Shown in pieces: positions 20,262 to 30,759 of a DNA stretch of 64,000 nucleotides; positions within the stretch are counted from its first letter, which is position 1, and each line of letters opens with the position of its first letter. Source of the stretch: Trichobilharzia szidati (taxonomy: Eukaryota; Platyhelminthes; Trematoda; Strigeidida; Schistosomatidae); contig OX235273.1 in the NCBI GenBank assembly GCA_944472155.2, positions 9,521,204-9,585,203 on the forward strand. The letters run 5' to 3'. The notes under the pieces are model-generated. The model had not been told where the DNA came from. It did no database searches and was given only the letters and a program-made list of their open reading frames with translations. The position numbers were made by a program, and so were the translations under genes.

Positions 20262-20505
20262 ATTGGACACTAGTAACCAGTGTGATGTGTCTAGTCCTTT
20301 CTATGGTGCAGAATGAATTCTATCAGTCAGGTTTACAATGTGACCACCATTCTAGGTAGGTCGCCATCATGGTGCACATTGATTTGATGATATTAGATAG
20401 TTGGAGGCAATCAGCAGGAAGCCTTGGACCTAGGTTTCTTGTTAGTCGGCACTCGTCAGCAAAGCGTATCTGCAACCTTGAAGGAACTCATGTCCCTTCT
20501 GATGA
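20262..20505 (-). mobile_element. SINE S3 with the best S3 ribozyme core
   Basis: Minus-strand copy: ribozyme-like block at about 20480-20415, body 20410-20330 and tail 20325-20262 (ending in the GACTAGACACATCACACTGG-type block). The core is CTGACGAG and GAAAC followed by CTAGGTC, with stem I GCTTTG/CAAGGC. Stem II is weakened, because GCAC has become AACA. Confidence 0.75.
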
Positions 20506-20518
20506 GATAAGTATAAGT

Positions 20519-20692
20519 GTGTCGGTGGCACAGTGGTTAGGACTCACGCCGACCATGCACATGGTCCGGGGTTCGATCCCCTGCCGGCGCACACCCGATA
20601 TCTATGGTCAGCCTGAATTTGGGCTACCGATATCCATGCTGAAAATTCCATACTTGTACCAAAAATACGGTGTGGAATCAAGCTATGATAAA
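20519..20692 (+). mobile_element. SINE S5
   Basis: tRNA-like head 20519-20591 (first pair G-C, second now T), S5 body with CCGATATCC, and a short A-rich end merging into the foldback arm at 20690. Confidence 0.85.
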
Positions 20693-20970
20693 AAATAATA
20701 AGCAGCATAATTTCAAAGATGATGTAAGTATACAATTATTGAGTATTCAGAGAGTAACTATTTCTATTAGAAATTAGACAAAGGGGTAGAATTCTGGTTT
20801 CACTTGGAAACAAGGGTGAACTAAAGACAAAACAAATCTCTACTCCATCCTTGTTTCCAAATGAAATCAGGACTCCATCCCTTTGTCTAATAACTATCTA
20901 AATAGTTACTCTTTTAACACTAAATAATTGTCTACATACATCATCTTTGAAATTATGCTGCTTATTATTT
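20693..20970. mobile_element. Foldback element, arms of about 125 bp
   Basis: 20693-20815 and 20850-20970 are imperfect inverted repeats. They begin AATAAGCAGCATAATTTCAAAG, mirrored by the TTTGAAATTATGCTGCTTATT end. The loop is about 30 bp and there is no coding. A related right half without the LINE-A insertion is at 36465-36740. Confidence 0.8.
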
Positions 20971-20994
20971 ATTATCATATTATTGTTGTCGCCT

Positions 20995-21640
20995 TTAGTC
21001 AGTTCCTAGAAGAACATAGGGCTTCAGCCGCACGTATCCATGGCGTTCGGTTCTCTGCCAACCTTTCCACCTGGCTTCACGTCTGCCCACATGCTTTCAT
21101 CTCCTCTCCGCATCACCTCCTCCTCCTCCATGTCACACTCGCATTGATGACCAACTCGCCACTTCCCATTCGGGTTCCACTCGAGCGATGGCCTGGCGTG
21201 TGACGTCACTCACTTGATGATTCGTATCCTCAGAGTACGGTCAATCCACCTAATTCCATTTCTTCCTGCATATTTGTTACACAATCGGTTCCTGGTCGGT
21301 TGGCTTCCAGGGATCCCTGTTACTGATGATTTCTGGCCATCTGGCCTCGAGTATTGAGCAAAGACAGCTGTTGATGAAGGCGGGAAGTTTGTTCGAAGTG
21401 ACCGTGACGCGGCGCGGCTCCAAGTCTCTGATCCGTATAATAGCACTGACTGACTTCACACTGGATTTGAAAATCCGGATTTTATTTTTCATGCTGAGTG
21501 CTGATGACCTTCACAAAGATTTGAGAGAAATCAAAGCTTGCCTTACTTTCCCGATCCTTCCTGCTTCGATATCCTCATCAGTTCCATTCGCCTGTAGTTG
21601 AAACGACGCTTCTCAGGTAGGCAACTTGAAATCATTGTAA
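20995..21640 (-). mobile_element. LINE-A fragment
   Basis: The minus strand carries ALEWNPNGK-like at about 21180, then TWRRS-like and the family end at 21010 (CCTATGTTCTTCTAGGAAC). The upstream part carries KNKIRIFKSSVKSV and GIDEDI-like residues. Frames are broken. It is inserted within the larger foldback structure. Confidence 0.8.
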
Positions 21641-21770
21641 AAGGTATGTTCAGATGCCATTTCGTAACATATAATTTATTTATTTGGGATGTAGGCAGTT
21701 GAGGACAGAGAATCCACGAAATCACAACGAGCTCCTATTATCCTGCACGCATGTTCGTTCATTCTTTATT
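21636..21770 (+). repeat. Inverted-repeat arm paired with 20096-20228
   Basis: See 20096-20228. A third related arm lies at 36620-36740. Confidence 0.7.
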
Positions 21771-21990
21771 CAAAGATTTAGTAATCAATCTCTCCCTCTC
21801 TCCACCTACTTATATTACTTTTTAGAAATTTAAATCTCTCCCACCCTATTGTGTGGTTGTGTGTTAATGCATGCAGTCCAATGTAGTGCTGAGTTTTTTT
21901 CTAAATTACTTATCTTCGCGGGGTCAATCATTCCTCAGAAACGCTACTCTTTTTGAAAATAATATTGCTGAAGAAAAAAGTAACTCTCCG
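21755..21990 (-). mobile_element. PLE-D endonuclease fragment
   Basis: The minus strand encodes the HALTHNHTI-like and RWR.RLIT-like end of the PLE-D endonuclease, followed by the FE.NEQ-like N-terminal region broken by stops. 22000-22550 shows nothing recognisable. Confidence 0.7.
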
Positions 21991-22559
21991 CTGACCTCCA
22001 TTTCTTTGGATATAACTTAATGAGGGACTTTTAAATTGCTTCATTTTATCGATAAGTGTGGAGTTTGAGTCTCAGTGAAGGGGAGTGAGGTCATTGTGGA
22101 GAAAGCGGACACGTTTACTCACTGAGGCTACAGACATACTGAACTGAGAAAAGCCACAAACTGAATAAAATACACCTCCTGGATTTTGATTTTAGTCCTT
22201 ATCAACTGTGATTAGTAGCAAGCCTTTTTATAAGAACTGTTATTTACAAATAAAGGGAAACTTGTATTTCCCAATGAATGAAAAACAAAGCGATATTGCT
22301 GTTTTTACTGACGTTGTTGCTAATAGCTTTATCAAAGTATTATTAAAGCAGAATTTACAAAATCTACTCAGCTTGCATTATATTACAACTTAATCATCGT
22401 TCCTCAGCATGAGGTCATTTACTTTTACGTTGCCAAATTGGCTAATTGGCGAAGATAACAAAACCTGGTGTAGATTGTTGGATTTGATAAGTGTGTAAAA
22501 TTGTAAAATGAAATTGCTTATCACATTCGTGTTGATTTTGTCATTTCATGGGGGAGCGG

Positions 22560-23110
22560 TGGGGTGTTGTAACCAGGTCAAACTCTGTTTTAGTCCATCA
22601 TTCCTATTCAACTCAGACAATTTGGCTTCCATTTGATATGAAGCGCTTCTAATAATATTAGACGTTCACTGTGATTTCTAAAATGCCTTTTCTGGATTAT
22701 TTCAATATTGTGGCCTGATTCTATAAAGTGTAGATAGATCTATGGTTGATGATTTTTCAAGCTTTTCTATTTCAACTGGATTTCTTGGTGGTCGAACAGA
22801 GTCGGCTCATTGGCGTTTATTTCTTCTGATTTTGATTACTAGTCGGCGATGTTTGCCCGATGTATATCGCATCACATTCCAATCAAGCATTTTATTTTAT
22901 AGACACAATTAGATAGAGAATCTTTTGGGGATTTGGTCTTTTATATGGACAAGGTTGCTTCGCAGTATGTCTGATGTTTTGAAGAAAACTCTGATGTCGA
23001 ACTTATTGAGTACTCTTCTGATATATATTTTTTTCAAACTGTTAAAAGTGAACTTGGTTTGGATATATATATATATATATAGATTATTTATAAATTTCCA
23101 CACAATAGAT
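22560..23110 (-). mobile_element. PLE linker and endonuclease, second lineage
   Basis: 23040-22920 encodes the linker also seen at 13735-13808 (VFFKTSDILRSNLV). 22880-22620 follows with NCVYKIKC, FIESGHNIEI and a RLILLEALHIK motif, all typical of PLE GIY-YIG domains that use a Cys-lead insert. Stops are present. A short AT microsatellite at 23063-23080 interrupts the 5' side. Confidence 0.8.
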
Positions 23111-23489
23111 GTAACAAAAACTTTGATACATATATTGTAAAAAATATTGATTTCTTAAACTTTGAAGTCAAGGTGAGGTGACGGCCTTGAGGTGTTTGTT
23201 TTGCTTTGTTTTATTTAGGCCATATTATTTATTGCATTCTACTAAAGGTGTTTTATTTCTAATATGATGACGACCTGATTTACACTGAATATGATGAATG
23301 GTGATAATGTTTAAGGTTACGAGAGAAAAGCCGGTTGTAGCGTGTACAACAAAAGTGTTTATGCTTGTATGCTTGTATGTGTTAAGTGTGTGGGCGTGTT
23401 AACAGAGCTGCAAAGTAATACCTTCGTTAAAATAGATTATGATAATCTCTCTATTAACGTTTTTACTTAGTTGAAATAGATATGATGCA

Positions 23490-23900
23490 CACTAGGGACT
23501 GACCCTATTCAGGTAGACAGTTACCTTGGTGGGTTTAAATGGGAAGTCGTGACCAGTAGGATACAGAAGTTTGAAGGTGAGGACAGTTACTCATCGTAGA
23601 AGACACTGCGCGAAGTGGTCTAGCTATGTCATGAGTCGGTAGAAGTTAGAATTCATGGACTGGATCGGGTCCCAGTGGCTTAATGGTCTACGAGCTCGCT
23701 GGCCTTATACCAGCAGGCCCTGGGTTCGAACCCGGCGGTGGGTGTGTACCACTGAAGAGTCCTAAACTACCGGGACGAAACAGCTGGATGTCCACTACTC
23801 CTCACTGACTTTCCAATGGTTCTCTAACTGATGTCATCTCATGATGAAATTCTACAACCAATCAAACAAAATCCTTACAAACCAATACTTATAAATAGAA
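23490..23900 (+). mobile_element. SINE S1, full-length copy
   Basis: Body 23490-23670; tRNA-like head with box A TGGCTTAATGG and box B GGGTTCGAACCC at 23675-23745. Hammerhead block 23750-23805 has CTGAAGAG and GACGAAAC, with stem III enlarged by a GATG insertion and stem I largely lost. The S1 tail runs to about 23890. Confidence 0.85.
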
Positions 23901-23939
23901 ATAGTCAGTTTCTAAGATGTTACTCAATTTAAAGCTTAG

Positions 23940-25085
23940 AATAATAATAATAATTTACTTTATTCCAAAAACTGCACTACTTATAATACAGAATGGAATT
24001 CTCAGTATATGTCACAATATTGCATCTGATTTACTCAAAATGTATGTAAAATTAGAAAATTAAAACAAAATTAATCGGAGGAATTTGTCCACATTTACGA
24101 CATAATTATTAGATATAATAATAATAACAGTGAGTTTGTTTCAAACGGTATTGTCGATTCAGTTTGGAAACTTTAGCATGTTATAGATTATTGAATCTAA
24201 TGTTCTGTTGATATAGCAGCATGGTGAGAGGAAATACAAAATTAACAGTTATAACACAGCTTAAATGATATTCACACTTATGAAAAATAAAATAAACAAA
24301 ACGAAAAAATTGAGAGGATTATAAATATAAGAAGAACAATAACAATGAAGCTTGATGTTATAAGGGTGGATAAAATGGTTTATTTACCAGTGCAAAGAAG
24401 GTTAGTTAGTTAGTTCATGCCTGGCACTATTTTCATCACATAAAGTACGTGTCGCCAAATATGGTATAGTGGAATTTTTATACCTACATGTACGTGCATA
24501 AATTCTTCTGAAAAGATTTCTTGTTTTACCTGAGGAGACACAATGTTGGAGCTGCAGGTGCTGCTGTGGATGCTTACAGTCTGACACAATTCCTTTAGTG
24601 AATTTGTTGCATGAAATCAAGTGCCTATCATCAGTGACGATGTCAATGACGTGGCCCAATGGGGTACCACTCGCCCTATTGACAGTCAGTCTTCAGAGTT
24701 CTACAAAGTATGACATAGTCCTTTTTAAGCAATCCAGGAAAGAATAATGGTGAACAGTAAAGAAGAATAGGTAAAATACACGAGTTGATAAACTGTAAGA
24801 GGAGTGGTTGAGTTATGGCTGAGTGCCTTAACTTCTTAATGTAAAAAATCAGACGAAATATTCTTTTAGAAATCGCTAAGACATGGCAGGACCAGGATAG
24901 GTCAGAAGAGAGAACTAATCCAAGATACTTAACTTCAGACTTGATTTCTATATCAGTATCATCGATTTTGCAATGGTCATAGGAACCAACAGCTTCATTT
25001 AACTTTCGTTTACATCGGAAACTGAAATTAACAGTCTGACATTTGGAAGGATTAAGTTTAAGGCCGTTAGACGAATAACAACAAA
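23940..25085 (-). mobile_element. LINE-E (CR1/Jockey-like) 3' part
   Basis: Minus-strand reading parallels the intact frame at 37700-38326: KC.TVNFSFR at about 25040, IEIKSEVKYL, SADLSWSCHVLAISK and CVSSGKTRNLFRRI, ending DENS. The 3' UTR reaches the AATAA-type microsatellite at 23940. Close sister of 51220-52360. Confidence 0.85.
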
Positions 25086-25310
25086 AATGAGCGTTGATGC
25101 CATCAGAAAATCAACAAGGAGTACTGCAGGACTGTTTCATCCTGGTTTGGCGGTACTCTTCAATGAGACAGATAGCAAAGTTGAACTATAAATATCCACG
25201 GGATGATAACTCATGGGTGACCTTGAACCGACCAATTAGGAAATACAATGGATTTTACATTTATAATTACGCTTATTTACAAGCGAATTACACGAAAATA
25301 ATATAATATC

Positions 25311-25316
25311 TTTATT
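25311..25316 (-). terminator. Polyadenylation signal AATAAA
   Basis: AATAAA on the minus strand, 11 nt after the stop codon of the terminal exon at 25574-25328. Confidence 0.6.
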
Positions 25317-25327
25317 CTGAACAGTAT

Positions 25328-25574
25328 TTATAAAATGTACAGAATTTTCATCAGAGGAGTTGATTGCATGATATTTTCACTTTGTACAATATCTTTAAGT
25401 AAAATATTAATTGACAGGACATCCTTCCTGTGATACAATGCTCTCTGAAGTGAAGCACAAACCATTCCATTATGAGATACACCTGCTTTTTCTCCTTGAA
25501 GAAGTCCACGATATCGATCTAGTTGAAAGCCAATTGTAGGATGTTCAGAACGTGTACATTTCGAGACTGAAGGA
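25328..25574 (-). CDS. Candidate terminal exon, unknown protein
   Basis: The minus strand from 25574 is open for 81 codons and stops at TAA 25330-25328. It is preceded by a strong acceptor (pyrimidine-rich, ending TTTCAG at 25580-25575) and followed at once by AATAAA. Codon use looks ordinary, with no homopolymer bias. The peptide contains TIGFQLDRYRGLLQGEKAG and a later ASLQRALYHRKDVLSINILL segment. It is unlike any transposon protein in this window and lies in a stretch without repeats. I do not recognise the family. The exon needs two bases from the preceding exon, which the exon ending at 25661 supplies. Confidence 0.65.
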
Positions 25575-25660
25575 CTGAAATGAAGAACAGTTATCTCATG
25601 TATTGGAACACGCTACCAGCCACAATCAGGCCACAATCCCCAAGTTTAGTAGACACTTAC

Positions 25661-25724
25661 GAATGAGGAGCTTGTAAACACTTTAAATATACACAAGAGT
25701 ACATAATAACATTAGAGGTCATAT
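25661..25724 (-). CDS. Candidate internal or first coding exon, unknown protein
   Basis: It ends at a consensus donor GTAAGT (25660-25655) and is joined across an 86-nt intron to the terminal exon in the right phase. Translation from ATG 25722 gives about 20 residues (MTSNVIMYSCVYLKCLQAPH) before the split codon. An upstream AG at 25726-25725 could instead make it an internal exon. Schistosome genes often have short introns of this size (known of the group). Confidence 0.5.
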
Positions 25725-25893
25725 CTTAATCTATCAAGACAAGACGAACGAGATAAAATATATGCAAGAAAGTGAGATGGAAGTTTTTTTGGTAGCCCAA
25801 GTTTTAAGCAGGTCACTAACATTAAACAGGATATTTTTCTCTGACATGACTTAAAAATATCTCCTAATTATAATGACGAGCATTAGTTCTTAC

Positions 25894-25971
25894 ATTAAAC
25901 CAGTTTTTGTGCATATATTCACCGTAGTAACTGAAGATGAATTCTTTTTGTGACCTATTTATCTCTGTCAT
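25894..25971 (-). CDS. Candidate 5' coding exon, unknown protein
   Basis: ATG at 25971-25969 opens 26 codons ending at a GTAAGA donor (25893-25888), phase 0. The peptide (MTEINRSQKEFIFSYYGEYM and six more residues) is of ordinary composition. Between this exon and 25730 there are open stretches in two frames separated by an A7 run at 25786-25792; the region may contain a further exon. The phase does not join directly to 25724, so the model is incomplete: a missing exon, assembly indels or a decayed gene are all possible. Confidence 0.45.
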
Positions 25972-26102
25972 CTTGTTTTTGGTCTTCCTCGAAAGCCCTC
26001 GATTGAATTAGTATGAGTTCAAGTTAGAGGATTGATGACCACTTTTTAGGAAAAAGCGGATAATAAAAATAAATAATATCAAACCCAAACCTACCTGTAA
26101 TC

Positions 26103-26125
26103 GTAACCCTAACCCTAATCCTAAC
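26103..26125 (+). repeat. Short telomere-like repeat
   Basis: Three CCCTAA-type units (one with a T for C), the complement of TTAGGG. Too short to be a telomere; an interstitial patch. Confidence 0.7.
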
Positions 26126-26269
26126 AGTAACGAGCTATTAACATATTGTCCAAAGAGTACTTAAAAACGTGATCGGAGTGAAATGTACTCCTTAATTCGT
26201 GAATCGCGTTCATTTCGGAGGTATAATAGCGGTAAGCTCCGTTATCCCATGACCAGTATGTGTTCATTG

Positions 26270-26620
26270 CGCATAGGTCATTGGAGCTTTTGCACTTCTT
26301 GGCCGTTTTACTTTAAATTGGCGCGATATGCACCCACCAGCGTTCGAAACCAGGACCTTCCTATTACAAGTCCAGTTCGTGGACCATTCAGCCATTGGGA
26401 CTCGACTCAATGACCCACGAATTCCGACTTGTGTCAATTCGCGAATATGCGTTGCGGTCGTATCCAACTGCCCTCTTATCTGACTTGGCAGACGCCACTG
26501 GTCACAGTTTTTCAATAGAGCTAGGACGGAATGGCTGTCCAGTACTCTCTGTTGATTATCTAATGGTTCTCATGATTCAACCTGTAAGCAGTTAAGTTCA
26601 TGTAAACCAACACTTAAAAC
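26270..26620 (-). mobile_element. SINE S1, rearranged copy
   Basis: tRNA-like segment at about 26405-26325 on the minus strand. The 26510-26600 part carries the ribozyme 3' half and S1 tail in plus orientation (GGCTGTCCAGTACTCTC), so two pieces of opposite orientation abut. Confidence 0.6.
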
Positions 26621-26869
26621 ATAGTATTTTACACCAAATTTCAACTTGTTTCCGGTAAGGAATGAAACATTCTCAGCTTACTGTCCTTAAAGAAAATGCG
26701 ATTTATTACCCAAAAATATATTTTTTAATTGTTAGTTCTAGTTACTAATGGTGTTCACTAAGATAGCTCAAAATTGAAAAGTCTGTTTGTCTATTATCTT
26801 ATGCTCTTGATCCACACAAGATGCATCCCTGATCTTTTATACACTGTCAAATGAATTTACTGCCAGTTA

Positions 26870-27015
26870 CACAATTGATATGATTATGAACAATAAATTT
26901 TGTTCGAAACGTCATCCAGTAAATAATACTGTTTCACTGTGTGATATACCTAATAAACAAACTAATATGGAATTACTTACTACCACAGTGCCCAAGTTTT
27001 ACACATATATTAATA
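26870..27015 (+). mobile_element. PLE-D 3' tail
   Basis: It matches 50640-50775: GAACAATAAATTTTGTTCGAA, ACGTCATCCAGTAAATAATA, CTGTGTGATATA and AATATGGAAT. Confidence 0.7.
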
Positions 27016-27079
27016 GTTACACACTCTATCACTGATCAGATCTCATAGTAGAACTGAGGAAATCCCCTCTGTGATATCT

Positions 27080-27300
27080 CCCGGTCGACCCATGACATGT
27101 GTATCTCGGTAGTTCAGCGTTATTATACTCCCCAACTACCCACATGGTCTAGATTCGAATTCCGGTTGGACGTGAGACTACGAGTTGCACCCTGTAAAAG
27201 AAGAAGTAACAGTACTTCTAGTGAAACTTCAAAAATCTGAAGCTTGAAGCCCTATGCCCCCTTCAGAACTCAAAGGAATAAAATTTTTTTTTAAAAGTGA
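27080..27300 (+). mobile_element. SINE S2-like copy
   Basis: tRNA-like head (TCGGTAGTTCAGCG box A, GATTCGAATTC box B) at 27108-27175 and a tail GCTTGAAGCCCTATG plus an A/T run at 27240-27290 matching the S2/LINE-A end. Confidence 0.55.
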
Positions 27301-27385
27301 AATAATCGATGTAACAGATGCCTGATTTTTATCCTATCATCACTGAGGTAGTCTCTCCTCCCATTCAAATCCCGTCCCGCATACC

Positions 27386-27440
27386 ACAACCATGGATATT
27401 AGGTTATATTATCAGCCCACAACATATAATATGATATGAA
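27386..27440 (+). repeat. ~50-bp direct repeat, left copy
   Basis: GGATATTAGGTTATATTATC and flanks are repeated at 29191-29245 with five or six differences. The pair brackets 27440-29190. Confidence 0.75.
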
Positions 27441-27894
27441 CCTTGACACGCTTTTCGATTATCACGCTACATTTAATCAGTTACCTAAAACTCTTGTTTC
27501 TACGGAATTTCTCGCCAAGAAAATGTGGAACTTATTGTAATTATTTGCCTTTCGTACACTGATACTCTGGATATGGTCTTGTTGCCCGATAATACCTATA
27601 ACTATCTGCTAGCCATTTTGTGACTGTCCAACACGAACTAATATCTATAATTGTATATATTGATGGATTTACATGTCTAAGCTGTTTTTTATTGTTGTTG
27701 TCGCTGCCCTTCCTGTTGTGAATTATTTTCCTTTTGCTGGTGTTGTCCTGATTGCTTTATTGCTTGTTTTCCTGATTTTAAGGGGAGCAACCCACAAGGT
27801 CGTTTCTCTGTAAACTATATTTTAATGTAACAACCCTCTTCTCAGGAGTGAGGCTAACAACCCCACCCTGTTAACAAAGTTGCTGTAGAAACTT

Positions 27895-29190
27895 TAGCAC
27901 GATCAAACAAGCCCTGGATGAAAAACTTCGACCGGAACAGGCAGGATTCAGGAGAAACAAGTCATGTATTGATCAAATCGCCACATTATGGATCATCATT
28001 GAACAAAGCTTGGAATGGCAGTCAACTCTATACCTCACTCAACTTCATCGACTTTGAAAAGGCCTTCGATAGCGCAGCATCGATCGAGAGGTGATTTGGA
28101 AACTACTTCGCTACTATTAAGGGGTGCCACCGACAATTATACATCTCATCCAACAGTTATACGACAACGCTGCATGCCAAGTAATCAACAACGGAATACT
28201 TACAGAAACCTTCGAAGGGAGGACAGGAGTAAGACAAGCTGGTTGCCTACTATCGCCATTGATTTTCCTGATTGCGTTAGACTGGATAATACGACAGACA
28301 GTGCGCCGGGCAACGAAGAAACAGGCATAAGATGGACCCACACAAAACACTTGGAAGATCTGGACTTCGCCGATGATATATGTCTAATTTCCCACAAACT
28401 GGAAGACATGCAAGCGGAAAGCAACAAGTTAGCAGAAGAAGCATCAAAGATAGGACTTCAGGTGAACATAGAGAAAACGGAGGTGATGGAGATTCCTGGC
28501 CAACAACAACAACAGACAACAATCAGCATGAATGGGAGGAACCCGAAATAAACAACCTCTTTTACCTACTTACCTGGGAAGCATCGTTTCAACTACAGGC
28601 CGGCGGAACTGACGAGGATATCAAAGCAAGAATCGGGAAAGCAAGACAAGCTTTCACTACTCTCAAGTCTGTGTGGAGGTCAACAGCACTCAGAATCAAA
28701 AGTAAGATCCGGATTTTCAACTCCAATGTTAGGTCAGTGCTACTTGTTATAAGGATTAGAGACTTGGCGCGTTATAAAGAGCACATCAAACAAACTATAG
28801 ACCTTCATCAACAGCTACCTTCGCCTAGTAGTCAAGGCCAGATGGCTGGTCAGAAAAGATCAGCAACAGGGGTCTCTGGGAGCGAACCAACCAGGAACCG
28901 ATTATACAACAAATCAACGGGAAGAAATGGAGTTAAGTGGATTGGCCACACTCTGAGAAAACAACTCATCAAGTGATATCACTAAACAGGCTCTTGAGTG
29001 GAACCCGAAAGGGTAGCGGTGAGTTGGTCGTCGGTGCAAGGGTGACTTGGAGGAGGTCATGTGAAGAGGAGATGAAAACATGGGTGCAGACATGCAGCCA
29101 GGTGAAGACTCTAGCAGAGAACCGAACGCAATAGAGACGTTCGGCTGAGGTCCTATGTTCCTCTAGGAATTAAAGGAAAAACTAATAATA
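27895..29190 (+). mobile_element. LINE-A (RTE-like), longest plus-strand copy
   Basis: It begins in the RT with RPEQAGFRRNKSCIDQIA (27930-27990). Then come a FEKAFD-equivalent (28035-28080, frameshifted), RTGVRQAGCLLSPLIFL (28220-28270; canonical RQGC has become RQAGC), and DFADDICLISHKLEDMQAE (catalytic FADD, 28363-28420). The thumb, SRIGKAR, WIGHTLRK and TWRRSCEEEM lead to the family tail at 29150-29190. The 5' end is truncated (no endonuclease). At least five frame breaks make it inactive. Confidence 0.9.
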
Positions 29191-29245
29191 ATACAACCAA
29201 GGATATTAGGTTATATTATCGGCCCACAACACATAATATAATATC
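29191..29245 (+). repeat. ~50-bp direct repeat, right copy
   Basis: Partner of 27386-27440; starts directly after the LINE-A microsatellite. Confidence 0.75.
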
Positions 29246-29717
29246 TCTCACCCACAGACTGGTAACTGAGAAATCTGTTTTGGGGCAGATGGATTATTTA
29301 CCACAAAATTGAATAATCAGACAATAAAATGTCACATGATGAGACATTTGACTTTGATGACTTTGACCTTTCAGATGAAAAATAACAGATCTAAAGGTTA
29401 ACAGATGACTGGAAGGTTTCCCTTCCCCTAACCTCGTCGATGGTAATAATAATGGTATCAGTAATGATAATAATAATAATAATAACAGTAATTTGCCTTA
29501 TTCCAAGACAGTACTTGTGATACAGAGTGGAATTCTCAGCATTTGGTTCAATATTGCTGCATCTAATTTACCCGACAAGAGGAAAAACAAAAATAGAAAA
29601 AAATATGATATTACAGGATTGATAACAGCAGTTTACTTTTTGGTATTTGTAGTGACAACAAACTCAAAAATGTACAAAAAGTGTAAAATAATGATGATAA
29701 TAATGTTCATAATTTAA

Positions 29718-30058
29718 TTTAATTTTAAATTTTCCCGTCAATTGATTGGACCGACGTGCTCGGTCTCAGGTTGACATGTCGCTTTCTTGTGCAGATGCTT
29801 CAACGATGTCTGGGCATGTAACTTGATGTTAATTGGTGGTGGATGGTGACTGGCAGTGGAATCCAGCCAGGATGCACACTTCGTCCTATTTGGGACTCGT
29901 CATTTACTGGATGTAACTGCATTCCACAGTGAGTCAGTGATGGTGTTCTCACCGGGGCTCGAACCCAGTGCCCATAGTTTCAATTTCCAAATAGTACGAA
30001 ATGCTCATCCTGAGTTCCACTGCTAGTCACCATCCACCAACTAATAATGTTAATAGTT
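29718..30058 (-). mobile_element. SINE S4 (S-alpha-like), hammerhead family
   Basis: Minus-orientation body and ribozyme block at 29930-29860; the core C has become A and GAAA is GAAG. A plus-orientation ribozyme 3' half lies at 29990-30050, so the unit is bracketed by inverted repeats of about 32 bp (29825-29866 and 30015-30052). A tRNA-like head with GGGCTCGAACCC is at about 29955. Confidence 0.75.
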
Positions 30059-30085
30059 AACATTATAAGTTAACTGAAGTAGTAT

Positions 30086-30332
30086 TGTGGTGAGAGATGG
30101 TTGCTAGCCAAATTGGTGACAGTAATTGAGGTCAAGGTCAAGATGGACAGGCGGATACAGAACTGACACAGCCACAAGAGATGCAAGGTTAACTTTCTGT
30201 GAGAAACAACCAATCAACAGACTGTATTTTCTACTAACATTAACCTACAATAATGTACATCAAAATTTATAAATACGTGTTGATTTTCCGTAATAAACGT
30301 TCTGTTGCCTGGCCCTTGTCTTCTATTGTTAC
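30086..30332 (+). mobile_element. Solo LTR 4 (sense orientation, internally shortened)
   Basis: It starts TGTGGTGAGAG and ends GTTAC. It shows the expected LTR promoter and polyA elements: TATAAA at 30268-30273 and AATAAA at 30292-30297. The flanks AGTAT (30081-30085) and AATAT (30333-30337) match at 4 of 5 positions. At 247 bp it is shorter than the 333-bp copies. Confidence 0.8.
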
Positions 30333-30759
30333 AATATCACCATAGATTACAAATAGGAAACAATGAAAGAGACGATTATTATGCTAACAACATAATAATT
30401 CATTAGGTTTCACGCTTAACATTGTCTCTGTCGCATAGAACGTGATCGGGAGAGCCAAATAAGGTATCGTTGAGTTTCTGTACTTTTTTGACAGTGACTT
30501 CTAGTCCTACCTGATAAGATGCAAGGCGGGGAGCATTGTGATAGAGAGGGTGTTGCGAGTAAGACATTGTGGATTTAGACCATTTCCTACATGAGTTCAG
30601 GTGTATATCGACAAGAGCAGTCACAAGCTGGTTGACTTAGTGACATAGCACTTGCCCCTCTTCACAATATGACATAATCTTATTTGAGTAGCCCAGGAAA
30701 GACTAAGGTGAGGAGCAGTAAAGTACAATAGACACGATGCAAGAGTTAATAAACTATGA

